Below, in pieces: positions 34,842 through 43,500 of a stretch of 64,000 bases of DNA. The position numbers were made by a program, and so were the translations under genes. Position 1 is the stretch's first letter. The number at the start of each line of letters is the position of its first letter. The stretch lies in contig CAZWGA010000026.1 of the NCBI GenBank assembly GCA_964633285.1, positions 10,338 through 74,337 on the forward strand. The letters run 5' to 3'. Source of the stretch: 20CM-2-55-15 sp964633285. Its GTDB lineage: Bacteria; Acidobacteriota; Terriglobia; 20CM-2-55-15. The notes under the pieces were generated by a model. That model was not told the DNA's origin. It did not search any database and saw only the letters and a list, made by a program, of their open reading frames with translations.

Positions 34842-37655
34842 GTGCAACGCCTGATTCGTCTTGCTGCCATCCTTGTTTTATTGTCGAGTTGCCGTGCGTC
34901 GTCACCGCCGGCCGCGGAGTCTTCGAGCGCCGCGATTCCTCAAATCGCCATCGACCGGCATCGCCTGGAAAACGGCCTTGATGTGTTGCTCGTCGAAGAT
35001 CACCGATTGCCGCGGGTTGCGGTGAGCGTGTGGTATCACGTCGGGCCCGTCAACGAAGAAGCAGGACGAACTGGGTTTGCGCACCTCTTCGAACACATGA
35101 TGTTCCAGCAGTCGAAGCACGTGCCTGCGGATCAGCATTTCAAACTCCTCGAAGGGGCAGGCGGCAGCGACATCAACGGGACAACAAGTTTTGACCGCAC
35201 CAATTATTTCGAGACCGTTCCGAGCAACGAACTGGAACTTGGACTTTGGCTCGAGTCGGATCGAATGGGTTACCTGTTGGACAAGGTTGACGTGGCCGCG
35301 CTCGAGAATCAGCAGGACGTGGTTCGAAAAGAGCGGCGGCAAAGCATCGAAAACACTCCGTTCGGAGTTGTGGAGGAAGCGATCTATCACACGCTTTATC
35401 CGAAGGGCCATCCTTATTATGGATACGTCATGGGATCGCACGCGGATATTCAGGCCGCGAAGATTGACGATGTCCGGCGGTTCTTCAAGCAGTATTACTC
35501 ACCCAACAATGCGAGCCTGGCGATTGTAGGCGACATCGATAAGGCTGCCGCTTTGAAGCTCGCCGGGAAATACTTCGGAACGCTCAAGAAGGGGCCGGAT
35601 GTACCTCAGGTCCAGATCACGACACCGCCGATTACATCCGAGCGCCGCCTTGAAGTGAAGGATCATATTGAATTGCCGCGTCTCTATATGGCGTGGCTGA
35701 CACCGAGCTTCTTCCAGCCCGGCGACGCCGAGGCCGATGTGACGGCGCACATCCTCGGTAACGGCAAATCCAGCCGCCTGTACAAGCGCCTCGTTTACGA
35801 AAAACAAATCGCGCAGGACGTTACGGTCACCCAGAATTCTCAGACGCTTGCTTCCGCATTCACGCTGCAGGCCACGGCGCGGCCGGGCCACACACTCGAC
35901 GAGATCGAGAAGGAAACCAACGACGTTCTCGATGCATTGCGAACTCAGGGCCCCGATTCGAAGGAATTGGACCGCGCAAAGACCACGATCGAGACAGACA
36001 TCTTCAAGGGCCTTGAACGTTACGGTGGTTTCAACGGGATTGCCGATCGCATTCAGACCTACAACCACTTCTTGAAGAATCCGGATTACCTTGGGCAGGA
36101 CATCCAGCGCTACCGCAACATCACCACGGCACAGATCAAGGATTTCGCTCAAAAGTATCTGGCGGCCAACGCACGCGTTGTGATTCGCGGCGTGCCCGGA
36201 GATCCGGACCTGGGTTCGCCGGTGCCCACTCCTCCAAAGTCGAAGGTTGCGAAGTCCGGCGTGGAATCGGTGAATGCAGACGAGCCGTGGAGAAATGAAC
36301 GGCCGGCTGCCGGTCCGGCTTCGGACGTGAAAGTTCCAACGCCGGCTTCCTTTCAACTGACGAACGGTCTCACCGTGCTCCTGAATGAACGCAATGGTGT
36401 GCCGATCGTGTCCGCTCAACTGGTCTTTCGAAGCGGCAGCGGCCAGAACCCGGTGGACAAGCCGGGACTTGCAGCCTTCGCCATGGACATGCTTGACGAA
36501 GGAACAACAACGCGGTCGTCGGTCCAATTCGCCGATGAGATGGCGCAGATCGGCGGATCGTTCGATATCACGTCGCGGCGCGATTTTTCGTACATATCGC
36601 TCACGTCGATGTCGAGCAAGTTTGGAGGCGGCATCGATCTGATCGCGGATGCCATCCTCCATCCGACTTTCCCTCCCGAAGAAATTGAACGCGTCCGGAA
36701 GAGCCGTCTTGCGAGTCTCGTGCAACTCAAGGAAGACCCCGATCAGGTGGCGAATCGCCTCTCGGCTCTGGCGATCAACGGAGCCGGTGATCCATTTGGT
36801 CCGCCGTCACTCGGTACGGAGCCATCGATCACCGCTTTGAAGGCGGAGGAATTGAAACAGTTCTGGTCCGAATACGTGATCCCGAAGAATGCGGGGCTGA
36901 TTGTTTCAGGCGACATCGGAAAGGATCAGCTCAAGACGATGCTCGAAAAAGCATTCGCAGGCTGGCAGTCCGCAGCTTCGGGGCCGGCTGTGAAAACAGT
37001 GATGCTGCAGTCGGCAGGGAAGGTGATTATCGCGGACAAGCCCGGAGCGCAGCAGACGCAACTCCGGCTGGTGTTGCCCGGAATGCCGCGTTCTTCGCCC
37101 GAGTACGAATCGATGCAAATCATGGACGGCGTGTTTGGCGGCAATTTTTCCAGCCGCATCAATATGAACCTTCGCGAAGACAAGGGCTACACTTATGGCG
37201 CTTTTTCAGGCTTCAGCTTCCTGCGCGGGCGCGGCTGGTACACCGTGTACGCTCCTGTCCGCTCGGATGTCACTGCTCCGGCCTTGCGCGAGCTCTTTCG
37301 CGAAATCGGGGGCATGACGGAGAAACCCATTCGTCCCGACGAAATGAAACTCGCAAAAAAAGCGTTGCTCGCGCAGTTGCCGGCCGGCCTCGAAACAAAT
37401 GCCGGAACGGCAGGATTGATTGCCGAACTTTATGAATACGATCTTCCGCTCGATTATTATTCCGGCTTTGCCGCAAAAGTTGCCGGCGTTACCGACGCGG
37501 CGGTGCAGGAAGCGGCGAAGAAATACCTTCAACCCAAAATGGCGATCGTCGTTGCTGTTGGAGACCGCGCAAAAATCGAGCCGGAGTTGCGAAAGCTGAA
37601 TCTCGGCCCCATCGAGTTTCAGGATCTGGAAGGCAAGCCGATTGGGGCACGGTAG
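34842..37655 (+). CDS. M16 zinc peptidase lipoprotein (two M16 halves)
   Basis: This protein has 937 residues. It begins at GTG 34842 with GGAGG at 34831-34835. The N-terminus has a lipobox (LVLLSSC, Cys17), so it is probably membrane-anchored. The first M16 half carries the inverted zinc motif H81-L-F-E84-H85 in GFAHLFEHMMFQ and the downstream conserved glutamate region (LENQQDVVRKERRQS). The second half (from about residue 500, TNGLTVLLNERNGVPIVSAQL) lacks HxxEH at the equivalent place (LAAFAMDMLDEGTTT), as is normal for the non-catalytic partner of the clamshell. GDKGYTYGAFSGF-like residues near 780 fit the substrate-binding R/Y region. It is divergent from the kinase gene. Substrate peptides are unknown. 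Confidence 0.9.
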   Translation: MQRLIRLAAILVLLSSCRASSPPAAESSSAAIPQIAIDRHRLENGLDVLLVEDHRLPRVAVSVWYHVGPVNEEAGRTGFAHLFEHMMFQQSKHVPADQHFKLLEGAGGSDINGTTSFDRTNYFETVPSNELELGLWLESDRMGYLLDKVDVAALENQQDVVRKERRQSIENTPFGVVEEAIYHTLYPKGHPYYGYVMGSHADIQAAKIDDVRRFFKQYYSPNNASLAIVGDIDKAAALKLAGKYFGTLKKGPDVPQVQITTPPITSERRLEVKDHIELPRLYMAWLTPSFFQPGDAEADVTAHILGNGKSSRLYKRLVYEKQIAQDVTVTQNSQTLASAFTLQATARPGHTLDEIEKETNDVLDALRTQGPDSKELDRAKTTIETDIFKGLERYGGFNGIADRIQTYNHFLKNPDYLGQDIQRYRNITTAQIKDFAQKYLAANARVVIRGVPGDPDLGSPVPTPPKSKVAKSGVESVNADEPWRNERPAAGPASDVKVPTPASFQLTNGLTVLLNERNGVPIVSAQLVFRSGSGQNPVDKPGLAAFAMDMLDEGTTTRSSVQFADEMAQIGGSFDITSRRDFSYISLTSMSSKFGGGIDLIADAILHPTFPPEEIERVRKSRLASLVQLKEDPDQVANRLSALAINGAGDPFGPPSLGTEPSITALKAEELKQFWSEYVIPKNAGLIVSGDIGKDQLKTMLEKAFAGWQSAASGPAVKTVMLQSAGKVIIADKPGAQQTQLRLVLPGMPRSSPEYESMQIMDGVFGGNFSSRINMNLREDKGYTYGAFSGFSFLRGRGWYTVYAPVRSDVTAPALRELFREIGGMTEKPIRPDEMKLAKKALLAQLPAGLETNAGTAGLIAELYEYDLPLDYYSGFAAKVAGVTDAAVQEAAKKYLQPKMAIVVAVGDRAKIEPELRKLNLGPIEFQDLEGKPIGAR

Positions 37656-37676
37656 CAACTTGTGGCATAGTCTCGC

Positions 37677-38201
37677 ATGATGAAAACCGGTATTGGGATT
37701 GTGGCGGGAGCGGTACTGGCCATTCTTGTGGCCGGGTGCCCGCCGGCGGCGGCGGAATCCGGCGAAAGTTTTTGCACGGATAATGCAAAGTCCGCGAGTT
37801 TCAACTTCACATTGAAAGACATCGGCGGCAAAGACGTCAGCTTAAGCGCGTTCAAAGGGAATGTCGTGGTGCTCGACTTCTGGGCCACATGGTGTCCTCC
37901 ATGCAAGAAGGAAATCCCGGGATTCGTCGGACTCTACAACACGTACAAGTCGCGTGGTTTCGTTGTCGTCGGCATTTCGGTAGACGAGTCGCCTTCCGAT
38001 GTGAAAAAGTTCATGAAGAAATACAAAATGAATTATCCGGTGCTTAATGGTTATGAACGCGAAGATGTTCAAAAGGCGTTCGCGCCGATGCCTGGTTTTC
38101 CGACGACATTCGTCATTTCACGTGACGGAAAAATCTGCTATCAGCATACGGGGTTCACACCACTGGAACTGTTTGAGCAGAAAATCAAAGCATTGCTCTA
38201 G
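37677..38201 (+). CDS. TlpA/ResA-like thioredoxin lipoprotein
   Basis: This protein has 174 residues. Its N-terminus has a lipobox (ILVAGC, Cys21), which anchors the redoxin to a membrane facing the periplasm. The AhpC/TSA-like thioredoxin fold is clear: FNFTLKDIGGKDVSLSAFKGNVVVLDFWATWC with active-site Cys73-Pro-Pro-Cys76, VVGISVDES and a cis-proline region FPTTFVISRDGKICYQHTGF. It probably reduces or oxidises thiols of exported proteins, for example in cytochrome maturation. It begins 22 bp after the peptidase gene and is followed by a rhodanese and a thioredoxin-like gene, which forms a small thiol-redox cluster. Confidence 0.88.
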   Translation: MMKTGIGIVAGAVLAILVAGCPPAAAESGESFCTDNAKSASFNFTLKDIGGKDVSLSAFKGNVVVLDFWATWCPPCKKEIPGFVGLYNTYKSRGFVVVGISVDESPSDVKKFMKKYKMNYPVLNGYEREDVQKAFAPMPGFPTTFVISRDGKICYQHTGFTPLELFEQKIKALL

Positions 38202-38214
38202 TAGCAGGGTGCTA

Positions 38215-38261
38215 AATTCGGGGTCAGACCCAAAGGACTGATAAAACAAGCGTCTGACCCC
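38215..38261. repeat. GGGGTCAGAC/GTCTGACCCC inverted repeat
   Basis: GGGGTCAGAC at 38220-38229 is perfectly complementary to GTCTGACCCC at 38252-38261, with a 22-nt loop. The left end AATTCGGGGTCAGA (38215-38228) matches the end of the 36-bp inverted repeat at 49981 at 13 of 14 positions, so both probably belong to one REP/MITE-like family. Confidence 0.55.
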
Positions 38262-38274
38262 ACCGAGGTGCATC

Positions 38275-38739
38275 ATGAAGCGGCTGATAATCGGACTGGC
38301 AATGTTCCTGTTTGCGATGACCGTGTCCGGTCAGAATCAGAAATCGAAATGTGTGTTCGTCGATGGGGAATGCGTCGAAGGTTTTGTGTACGTGCCCGAC
38401 TTCATGCCGCCTGAGGAATTGAAAAAGCTGATCGACCAGAAATCCACCGACATCGTTATTGTCGATAGCGCTGCCACTCTGATCTGGGAAGAGGAACACA
38501 TTCCGGGGGCGGTCAGCTTTCCCTACCGGCCGAATATTGCCGCTCCCGTCCCATTGCCTCGCGACAAGACCCTGGTGATTTATTGCGCATGCAAGGATCA
38601 CGAAGACTCCTCCGATATGGCCAGGCAGCTCAGTTTCCTCGGCTATCAGAAAGTGAAGGTCCTCAAGGGCGGCTGGTTCAAATGGCTCGACCTGAAGTAT
38701 AAGACTGCGAGTAAAGCCGACGAGGAGACGAAAAAATGA
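38275..38739 (+). CDS. Exported rhodanese-like protein
   Basis: This protein has 154 residues, with a signal peptide (KRLIIGLAMFLFAMTVSGQ) and a single rhodanese domain: IVIVDSAATLIWEEEHIPGAVSFPY and the active-site loop VIYCACKDHEDS, with Cys104 as the probable catalytic residue and a second Cys106. Extra cysteines at 26 and 33 may form a disulfide. GAGGTG at 38265-38270 gives the ribosome binding site, directly after a palindromic element. The next gene overlaps it by 4 nt (ATGA). It probably handles persulfide or thiol transfer in the periplasm with the adjacent thioredoxins; partners are inferred from position. Confidence 0.8.
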   Translation: MKRLIIGLAMFLFAMTVSGQNQKSKCVFVDGECVEGFVYVPDFMPPEELKKLIDQKSTDIVIVDSAATLIWEEEHIPGAVSFPYRPNIAAPVPLPRDKTLVIYCACKDHEDSSDMARQLSFLGYQKVKVLKGGWFKWLDLKYKTASKADEETKK

Positions 38740-39299
38740 TCAGGGCAAAAGCTGGATTCCTCGCCTTTCTTCTGCTGTGCGCAGGATCGCTTGTGGCGCA
38801 AATCAAATCCGGGCTTCCCGCCGGAACATTTACCGAGTCGATACCGGTCACCGATGTCACGGGCCCGTATAAAGGCGAACGCGTTTGTTACGTTTGCGAG
38901 TTTGAAGAAGCCCCGAACGTTCTGGCTTTTTTCCGGGATGCATCTCCGGAGACAGCAAGGCTGATTGTCGAACTCAATCGTCTTTACGTGAAGAACAAGG
39001 CCCGCAACTTCCAGGCTGTGGCCATGATCATCGCCGGCGAGGATTCGAAGAAGTGGCTTGAGAATCTGAACAAGTCGGAGAAACTCCAGATTCCGCTCAC
39101 ATTTTTTACGAAGGGACCGAAAGATGTTGCAGCGCGGGTTTACAAGTTGAATCCGGATGTGAGGAATACGTTTCTCGTCACCGTGAATCGCACGATTGCA
39201 GGAAATATTTCCGACATCGGTCCGGAGGAGTTCGGGCAGGTGATTGAAGCGACCGATCAGATGCTCACGGGCAGGAAAACAGCAGCGGTTGTCCCATGA
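38736..39299 (+). CDS. Exported thioredoxin-fold-like protein with CxxC
   Basis: This protein has 187 residues with a signal peptide (GFLAFLLLCAGSLVAQ). After it, VTGPYKGERVCYVCEFEEAPNV contains Cys51-x-x-Cys54, followed by a thioredoxin-like alternation (VLAFFRDASPETARLIVELNRLY, FQAVAMIIAGEDSKKWLENL, LQIPLTFFTKGPKDVAARVYKL, NTFLVTVNRTIAGNISDI). The cysteine pair lies earlier in the fold than in a classical thioredoxin, so its redox role is uncertain. It overlaps the rhodanese gene by 4 nt and ends the three-gene thiol cluster. Confidence 0.65.
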   Translation: MIRAKAGFLAFLLLCAGSLVAQIKSGLPAGTFTESIPVTDVTGPYKGERVCYVCEFEEAPNVLAFFRDASPETARLIVELNRLYVKNKARNFQAVAMIIAGEDSKKWLENLNKSEKLQIPLTFFTKGPKDVAARVYKLNPDVRNTFLVTVNRTIAGNISDIGPEEFGQVIEATDQMLTGRKTAAVVP

Positions 39300-39320
39300 C
39301 CGCCGCTGCTGTTTCGGTAG

Positions 39321-41048
39321 TTAACGCCAGTCGTCGATTTTGACGCTCCGCCGGTACGCGCATTCGTTCACGCTCCAGCGGATATTGCCGCTTCCTCCGA
39401 CCACAACCACTTCCACATTGTCGAGGTATGGAATCTCGGCGTCCGGCGGGGCTTTCAACCAGCTTGCATACGGTTCATTGCCGGCTCGAGCGGGTCCGAG
39501 TTTGTAATTGATCACTTCCTGGTCCAGCCAATAGTGAACCTGCGGCGTCGTGACGTTCTTCTTCACCCAGTCGATGAACTTCTCTTTCGAATCGAACCCG
39601 AATCGGAGTAGCGGTGGAGTTACCGCCGGATCCACCAGCAATAATTTGCCGCCACGTTGAGGCGAACCCAGGCCGCCGATGAATCGCTTCAGAACCCACT
39701 GCCAATCCTCATCCTGCAGGACCATCATGGTGTTCTGGCTCTGGCATCCGTCGAACGTGCTGACCACGCTGTCTTCGCGTTTGAATTTCTTCTGCACGGA
39801 AATCGGATTCCAACCCGGCGGCAGGCCCGCAACATTCTCAGCGAATACGGCGGGAACGCTCGACATGGGATTGCCCTGCACTCCCATGTACGTGTGGCCG
39901 GGCACCGAACCGCCGGTCGCATTCGACGACAGCAGACCCCACGACCGGCCGATCAAGGCGCCGGCGTTGTTGTAAAGACCGAGCGCGCCGGTCCCCGAAT
40001 TCAACAGGAGTTCATCGACGATCGGCCCGTTGAACACGGCCATGCCCGCCATGGAGGATGTCGAACTCGATCGCGAGTTCGTTTTCGATGCCGCAATGGC
40101 GAGAATCGCCGGGAACATTTCGGGTTTTGCCCCTGCCATCACAGCATTGACGGCAACCGTTTCGACCGTGTATTCCCACGCCTCGCGTTCACCCGTAACG
40201 CGCATGTTGCCGACAATCTCGTCGGGCTTGTGTTTGGTGTGCTTCAGCATTTCCTTCACGCGATCTTCCGTGGGCATGATGATGGGAAGCTGATCCGACC
40301 AGAATCGATCGTCGAAGTAACGCTGAATGTTGTCCGCTGTATCCGGGCCGATGAATCGTTTTTTCTCGCGCTTGACCTGTCCGGTTTTGCGTTCTTCGTC
40401 ATTCAACGGTCGTGTGAGATGCCCCAGAATTTCTTCCATCAGAGGTTTCTTTGTGACGGGGTCACTACCTCGGATGTATGCGGCAAGCTCCCTGGGAGTT
40501 TTCCCGCCAACCGGAGTCGGCGTGAATGCCAGCCGGAGAGAAGGCATGCCGTCTTCGTACGCTTTGTCGTGTACAAGATCTTTGAGCGCGTCAACAATGA
40601 CGCCTACGGCGGGAACTTTATACTGGCTTTCAATCTCTGCAACATGGCCGACGACCGCCGGCGCGCATGTGCTTCAATGGCCGATGGCCATGATCATCAG
40701 GCCATTGACGGATTGAATTTCTTTCCAGAGATCGGGATCATCGGCGGCATAAGCGCCTTTCTTCACCCGGAAAATCGTTTTGATTTTTGGTGTGTTGACG
40801 GCCATCCATTCCTGCATCTGCTGCAGAAATTTGTCACCGCCATTGAACGTCACGTCCACGAGATAGATGGTCTTGCCATCGAGACTCGCGGGACGCGGCG
40901 CCATAGGCTTCAATTCAATGGCCGGCGCGTTACCCGTCGGATTCATTACCGTGATCAACGGTTCCTTCGGTGTTTGCGCCGCGGCTGTGCCGGCACACCC
41001 TAACGCCAGACATGCGAGGCATGCGAGTTGGGCTATAGGGTTTTTCAT
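39321..41048 (-). CDS. UGSC-family-like selenoprotein candidate (in-frame TGA read as selenocysteine)
   Basis: ATG 41048 starts a signal peptide (KNPIAQLACLACLALGCAGTAAAQ). The frame runs 124 codons to TGA at 40674-40676 and stays open for a further 450 codons to 39321, giving 575 residues if TGA is selenocysteine. The residues around it read MAIGH-U-S-T-C-APAVVGHVAE, a U-x-x-C redox motif like that of UGSC (seleno)proteins (family recalled from memory; the usual motif is U-G-S-C). The second part (PGGK-like loops, GGLGSPQRGGK, NIRWSVNECAYRR) also fits that family. Conventional gene calling gives two pieces, the second beginning only at ATG 40547, which loses the 42 codons with the motif. It is last in an operon with an ArsP_1-type permease and an MFS transporter. 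SelA/B/C/D are not in the window. A frameshift pseudogene is unlikely, since no frame change is needed. Confidence 0.75.
40639..40676 (-). promoter_or_regulatory. Putative bacterial SECIS hairpin following the in-frame TGA
   Basis: On the - strand, counting U of UGA as 1, nucleotides 5-11 (GCACAUG) pair with 31-38 (one bulged U). Nucleotides 15-18 (GCCG) pair with 27-30 (CGGC), leaving an 8-nt apical loop 19-26 (GCGGUCGU) whose first base is G. The loop begins 16 nt after the UGA. Bacterial SECIS elements are known to need a stem-loop at about this distance with a G at the start of the loop. Folding was done by eye. Confidence 0.5.
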
Positions 41049-41095
41049 AATGGTTCTTCGATTTATCACAATCGAGAAGTAGCGGCCAAGCTCTT

Positions 41096-42103
41096 TCAAC
41101 CGCCAATCCATAACCCGCCGGCGACCGCCAGAAACCAGATCATTGCGGCGACGGCAGCGGCGGTCTTCCATCCGGCTAAGCGGGAGAGATTCATCAAAGA
41201 CGGCAGATTGATCGCGGGGCCCGCAAAAAGCAGTGCGAACGCAGCGCCGGACGGGAAGCCGATGGCGAGCAGGCTCAATGCGAGCGGAATTTCGAGAAAC
41301 GTCGGCAGAGCCAGTGGCACGGCGAATGCCGCTGTAAAGAAAATCGCGGCAAACCTCGCGCTCCCGATCGAGAACACATTCGCCGGCAGCGACTGAACGA
41401 TCACCATCGATACAACCACGCCGGCAATCAAGGCCGGAACCGTTTGCAACACGATTGCCAAAAGGGATCTCACAAATGCAATCGGAGCGCCGGCGGCGTT
41501 TCCGGTGTTGCCCGGATTTTCCACGCTGGACTTCATGATGGTGTCCGGAAAAAGAGTTTCGACCAGCGGGCCGATGGTCAAGACCGCCGTCAGGGAGAGC
41601 AGAAGCCGCATAACTCCGATATGTAAATCGAAAAAGATAAAGGTTAGCGCAATCGCTGCGGGATTCAGCGCGGGTGAGGCAATCATCAAGCTCAGCGCCG
41701 GAGCCACTCTTTCCGTGGCCTCCGCGACACTGGTGAAGATCGGAGTGACGCAACACGAACACAACATCAAAGGCGTTCCGGCGAATCCGGCGGCAAGCTG
41801 AGCGTTCAGCGATTTTTCCTTGAATACCCGCCGCAGCCAGTCTTCCGGGACGAATGCGCGGACTGCTGCCGCGATCAGTATTCCGAAAGCGAGCGCCGGC
41901 CAGATGGCGAGAAAGTAATTGAGCGTGCGCTCGAACACGCCTGTTGCCGATACCTGCGCTCCCCAGGCGACAACGCCCGGTCTTGACGCGATCGTATTCG
42001 ACGTCCAGGCCAGACGAAGAGCGCGCAGCGAGGAATTTGTTTTATAGGCCAGAAGAGCGGCAGTGAACAGGATCGGAATAACAGCCAGATAGCGCTTCGC
42101 CAC
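41096..42103 (-). CDS. ArsP_1-family (DUF318) membrane permease
   Basis: This membrane protein has 335 residues and about eight hydrophobic helices (YLAVIPILFTAALLAY, LAIWPALAFGILIAAAVRAF, LLAIVLQTVPALIAGVVVSMVIV, FFTAAFAVPLALPTFLEIPL). It carries the family landmark AGTPLMLCSCCVTPIF, a Cys-Ser-Cys-Cys cluster in a helix, plus SPALNPAAIALTF. One characterised branch (ArsP) exports trivalent organoarsenicals, but most members are uncharacterised. The GTG start overlaps the MFS stop by one nucleotide (TAGTG), so translation is coupled. Its place next to a putative selenoprotein raises the possibility of a chalcogen, metalloid or thiol substrate (inference). Confidence 0.82.
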   Translation of the reverse strand: MAKRYLAVIPILFTAALLAYKTNSSLRALRLAWTSNTIASRPGVVAWGAQVSATGVFERTLNYFLAIWPALAFGILIAAAVRAFVPEDWLRRVFKEKSLNAQLAAGFAGTPLMLCSCCVTPIFTSVAEATERVAPALSLMIASPALNPAAIALTFIFFDLHIGVMRLLLSLTAVLTIGPLVETLFPDTIMKSSVENPGNTGNAAGAPIAFVRSLLAIVLQTVPALIAGVVVSMVIVQSLPANVFSIGSARFAAIFFTAAFAVPLALPTFLEIPLALSLLAIGFPSGAAFALLFAGPAINLPSLMNLSRLAGWKTAAAVAAMIWFLAVAGGLWIGG

Positions 42104-43335
42104 TATTCACGCGCCTCGATGGCGATAGCCTGAGCGGCGACGATGGCGATCAACAACGCCATTGAAATTCCCGCGAAAACGAAACGGGGTTTGGCGGCAT
42201 CCATCAACATTCCGAAAATGAGCGGCGCGGTGGCGAGTCCGACGTCGGCTCCCGAATACACCAATCCGTAAATGCGTCCGAATGCCCCTTTGCCCACTTG
42301 TTCCACCGTGCTTTTCCGCACGAGCATGTCTCGCGACGGACTCGCAATGCCGACGCCAAAACCCATGACCGCCATAATGCCGACCACGGACCAGTTCGGC
42401 ACGACAACCAACGCAAGCAACAGCGACAGCAATGCCGCGCCGAGAAAGCAGAGGCCCACGAGTTTTTCCTGACCCTTGCCGGAACTGACCAGAAAACCTC
42501 CGACAACAAGTCCGGCCACGCCGCCCACCAGATAAGACGTCAATCCCGACGTTGCCGCGGCCAGCGTCAGCCCGTACAAATCCCGCAGAAGCGACGGCGC
42601 GAAGTTTTCCAGAGCGCCCAGCACAAGCGTGGAAAAGAAAAAGAAACCGAAAGCAAACCACGTCAGCCGCAGCTTGAGGAGACCGGAGAGGCGCACATGG
42701 TTGCGCTTCGCCGGATTCCGTCCGGATTCGCTCGAGTGGTCTTCAAGCACGTAGGAAAGGTCGTCGCGCCGCCACCAGATTGTTGCCAGGGAAGTACCGC
42801 CAAAGGCCGCTGCCGCCAAACCCGCGGTTCTCCAGCCCGCGGCGGTTGCGGCCGCCGTCATTATCAGAGGTCCGGCGACCCAGCCGAGATTGCCGGAGAG
42901 ACCGTGGGCCGAGAATGCATGTCCCAATCTTTCGTGCGACACCCGATGATTCAGAATCGAAAAGTCTGCAGGGTGAAACACGCTATTCCCCATTCCAGCC
43001 ACGAACGCTGCGATGTACAGTCCCCATGCCGCCGGCGCTGCTGCCACGAGTAAACCGGACGTGGCCAGGAGCCCGATGCCCAGACACAAAACGCGATGTG
43101 CTCCCCATCGGTCCACGAGAAAGCCCGCCAACGCCTGGCCCGTACCGGAAATGAGGAAGAACACGGTCATCAGCGCGCCAACCTGCGTATAGGACAAGCC
43201 GTATTCGCGCATGAACCATGGGAAGAGCGGCGGCAGCATCAAATGAAAGAAATGTGAAGTGCCGTGAGCAAATCCAACCGTTGAAATGATCGCCGCGTCC
43301 CTTCTGACAGGGCTCGAAGTGGCAACTGTAGACAC
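42103..43335 (-). CDS. MFS transporter (fosmidomycin-resistance-like)
   Basis: This major-facilitator permease has 410 residues and 12 predicted helices. The N-terminal half has the motif AGFLVDRWGAHRVL between helices 2 and 3, and a conserved GMGNSVFHPADFSILNHRVSHERLGHAFSAHG patch that resembles Fsr-type transporters. The C-terminal half has GGFLVSSGKGQEK and GFGVGIASPSRDMLVRKSTVEQVGKGAFGRIYGLVYSG. It starts at GTG 43335 and leads the operon MFS, ArsP_1 permease, UGSC-like protein. It is divergent from the hydrolase gene, with a large imperfect hairpin between them. The substrate is unknown. Confidence 0.85.
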   Translation of the reverse strand: MSTVATSSPVRRDAAIISTVGFAHGTSHFFHLMLPPLFPWFMREYGLSYTQVGALMTVFFLISGTGQALAGFLVDRWGAHRVLCLGIGLLATSGLLVAAAPAAWGLYIAAFVAGMGNSVFHPADFSILNHRVSHERLGHAFSAHGLSGNLGWVAGPLIMTAAATAAGWRTAGLAAAAFGGTSLATIWWRRDDLSYVLEDHSSESGRNPAKRNHVRLSGLLKLRLTWFAFGFFFFSTLVLGALENFAPSLLRDLYGLTLAAATSGLTSYLVGGVAGLVVGGFLVSSGKGQEKLVGLCFLGAALLSLLLALVVVPNWSVVGIMAVMGFGVGIASPSRDMLVRKSTVEQVGKGAFGRIYGLVYSGADVGLATAPLIFGMLMDAAKPRFVFAGISMALLIAIVAAQAIAIEARE

Positions 43336-43392
43336 GCCGCTATTCTAATGCGAGATCGGCCGCCTTCCCTGCTACTATTCCGGGGAATTACA

Positions 43393-43477
43393 GGGACGAC
43401 GCATTTGAGATTGGAGATCCCAATATTTGAGATCTCAGATCCTGGGATCTTAAATCTCAAATCGCGTGTTGCGTCCC
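43393..43477. repeat. Large imperfect inverted repeat in a divergent gap
   Basis: The arm 43393-43422 (begins GGGACGACGCATTTGAGATT, ends AGATCCCA) is complementary, with small gaps, to 43443-43477 (begins TGGGATCT, ends GCGTCCC). About 20 bases form the loop, itself containing TTTGAGATCTCAGAT. It sits between the MFS start and the hydrolase ribosome binding site. It looks like a non-autonomous palindromic element, or a strong leader hairpin for the hydrolase mRNA. Confidence 0.5.
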
Positions 43478-43500
43478 CGATTCGTCGGAGGAGGGAGTCC

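Noticed and set aside
40674..40676. TGA as an ordinary stop or a frameshift pseudogene
   Set aside because: The same frame continues with conserved-looking sequence through the whole second part, no frame change is needed, and a U-x-x-C motif and hairpin follow. An ordinary stop followed by a second gene at 40547 would leave 42 protein-like codons unexplained.
39657..41003. A 448-codon + strand open frame opposite the UGSC-like gene
   Set aside because: It lies antisense to a gene with clear family-like sequence on the - strand, its protein is Arg/His-rich without domains or signal peptide, and it has no suitable ribosome binding site. GC-rich codon bias explains such long shadows.
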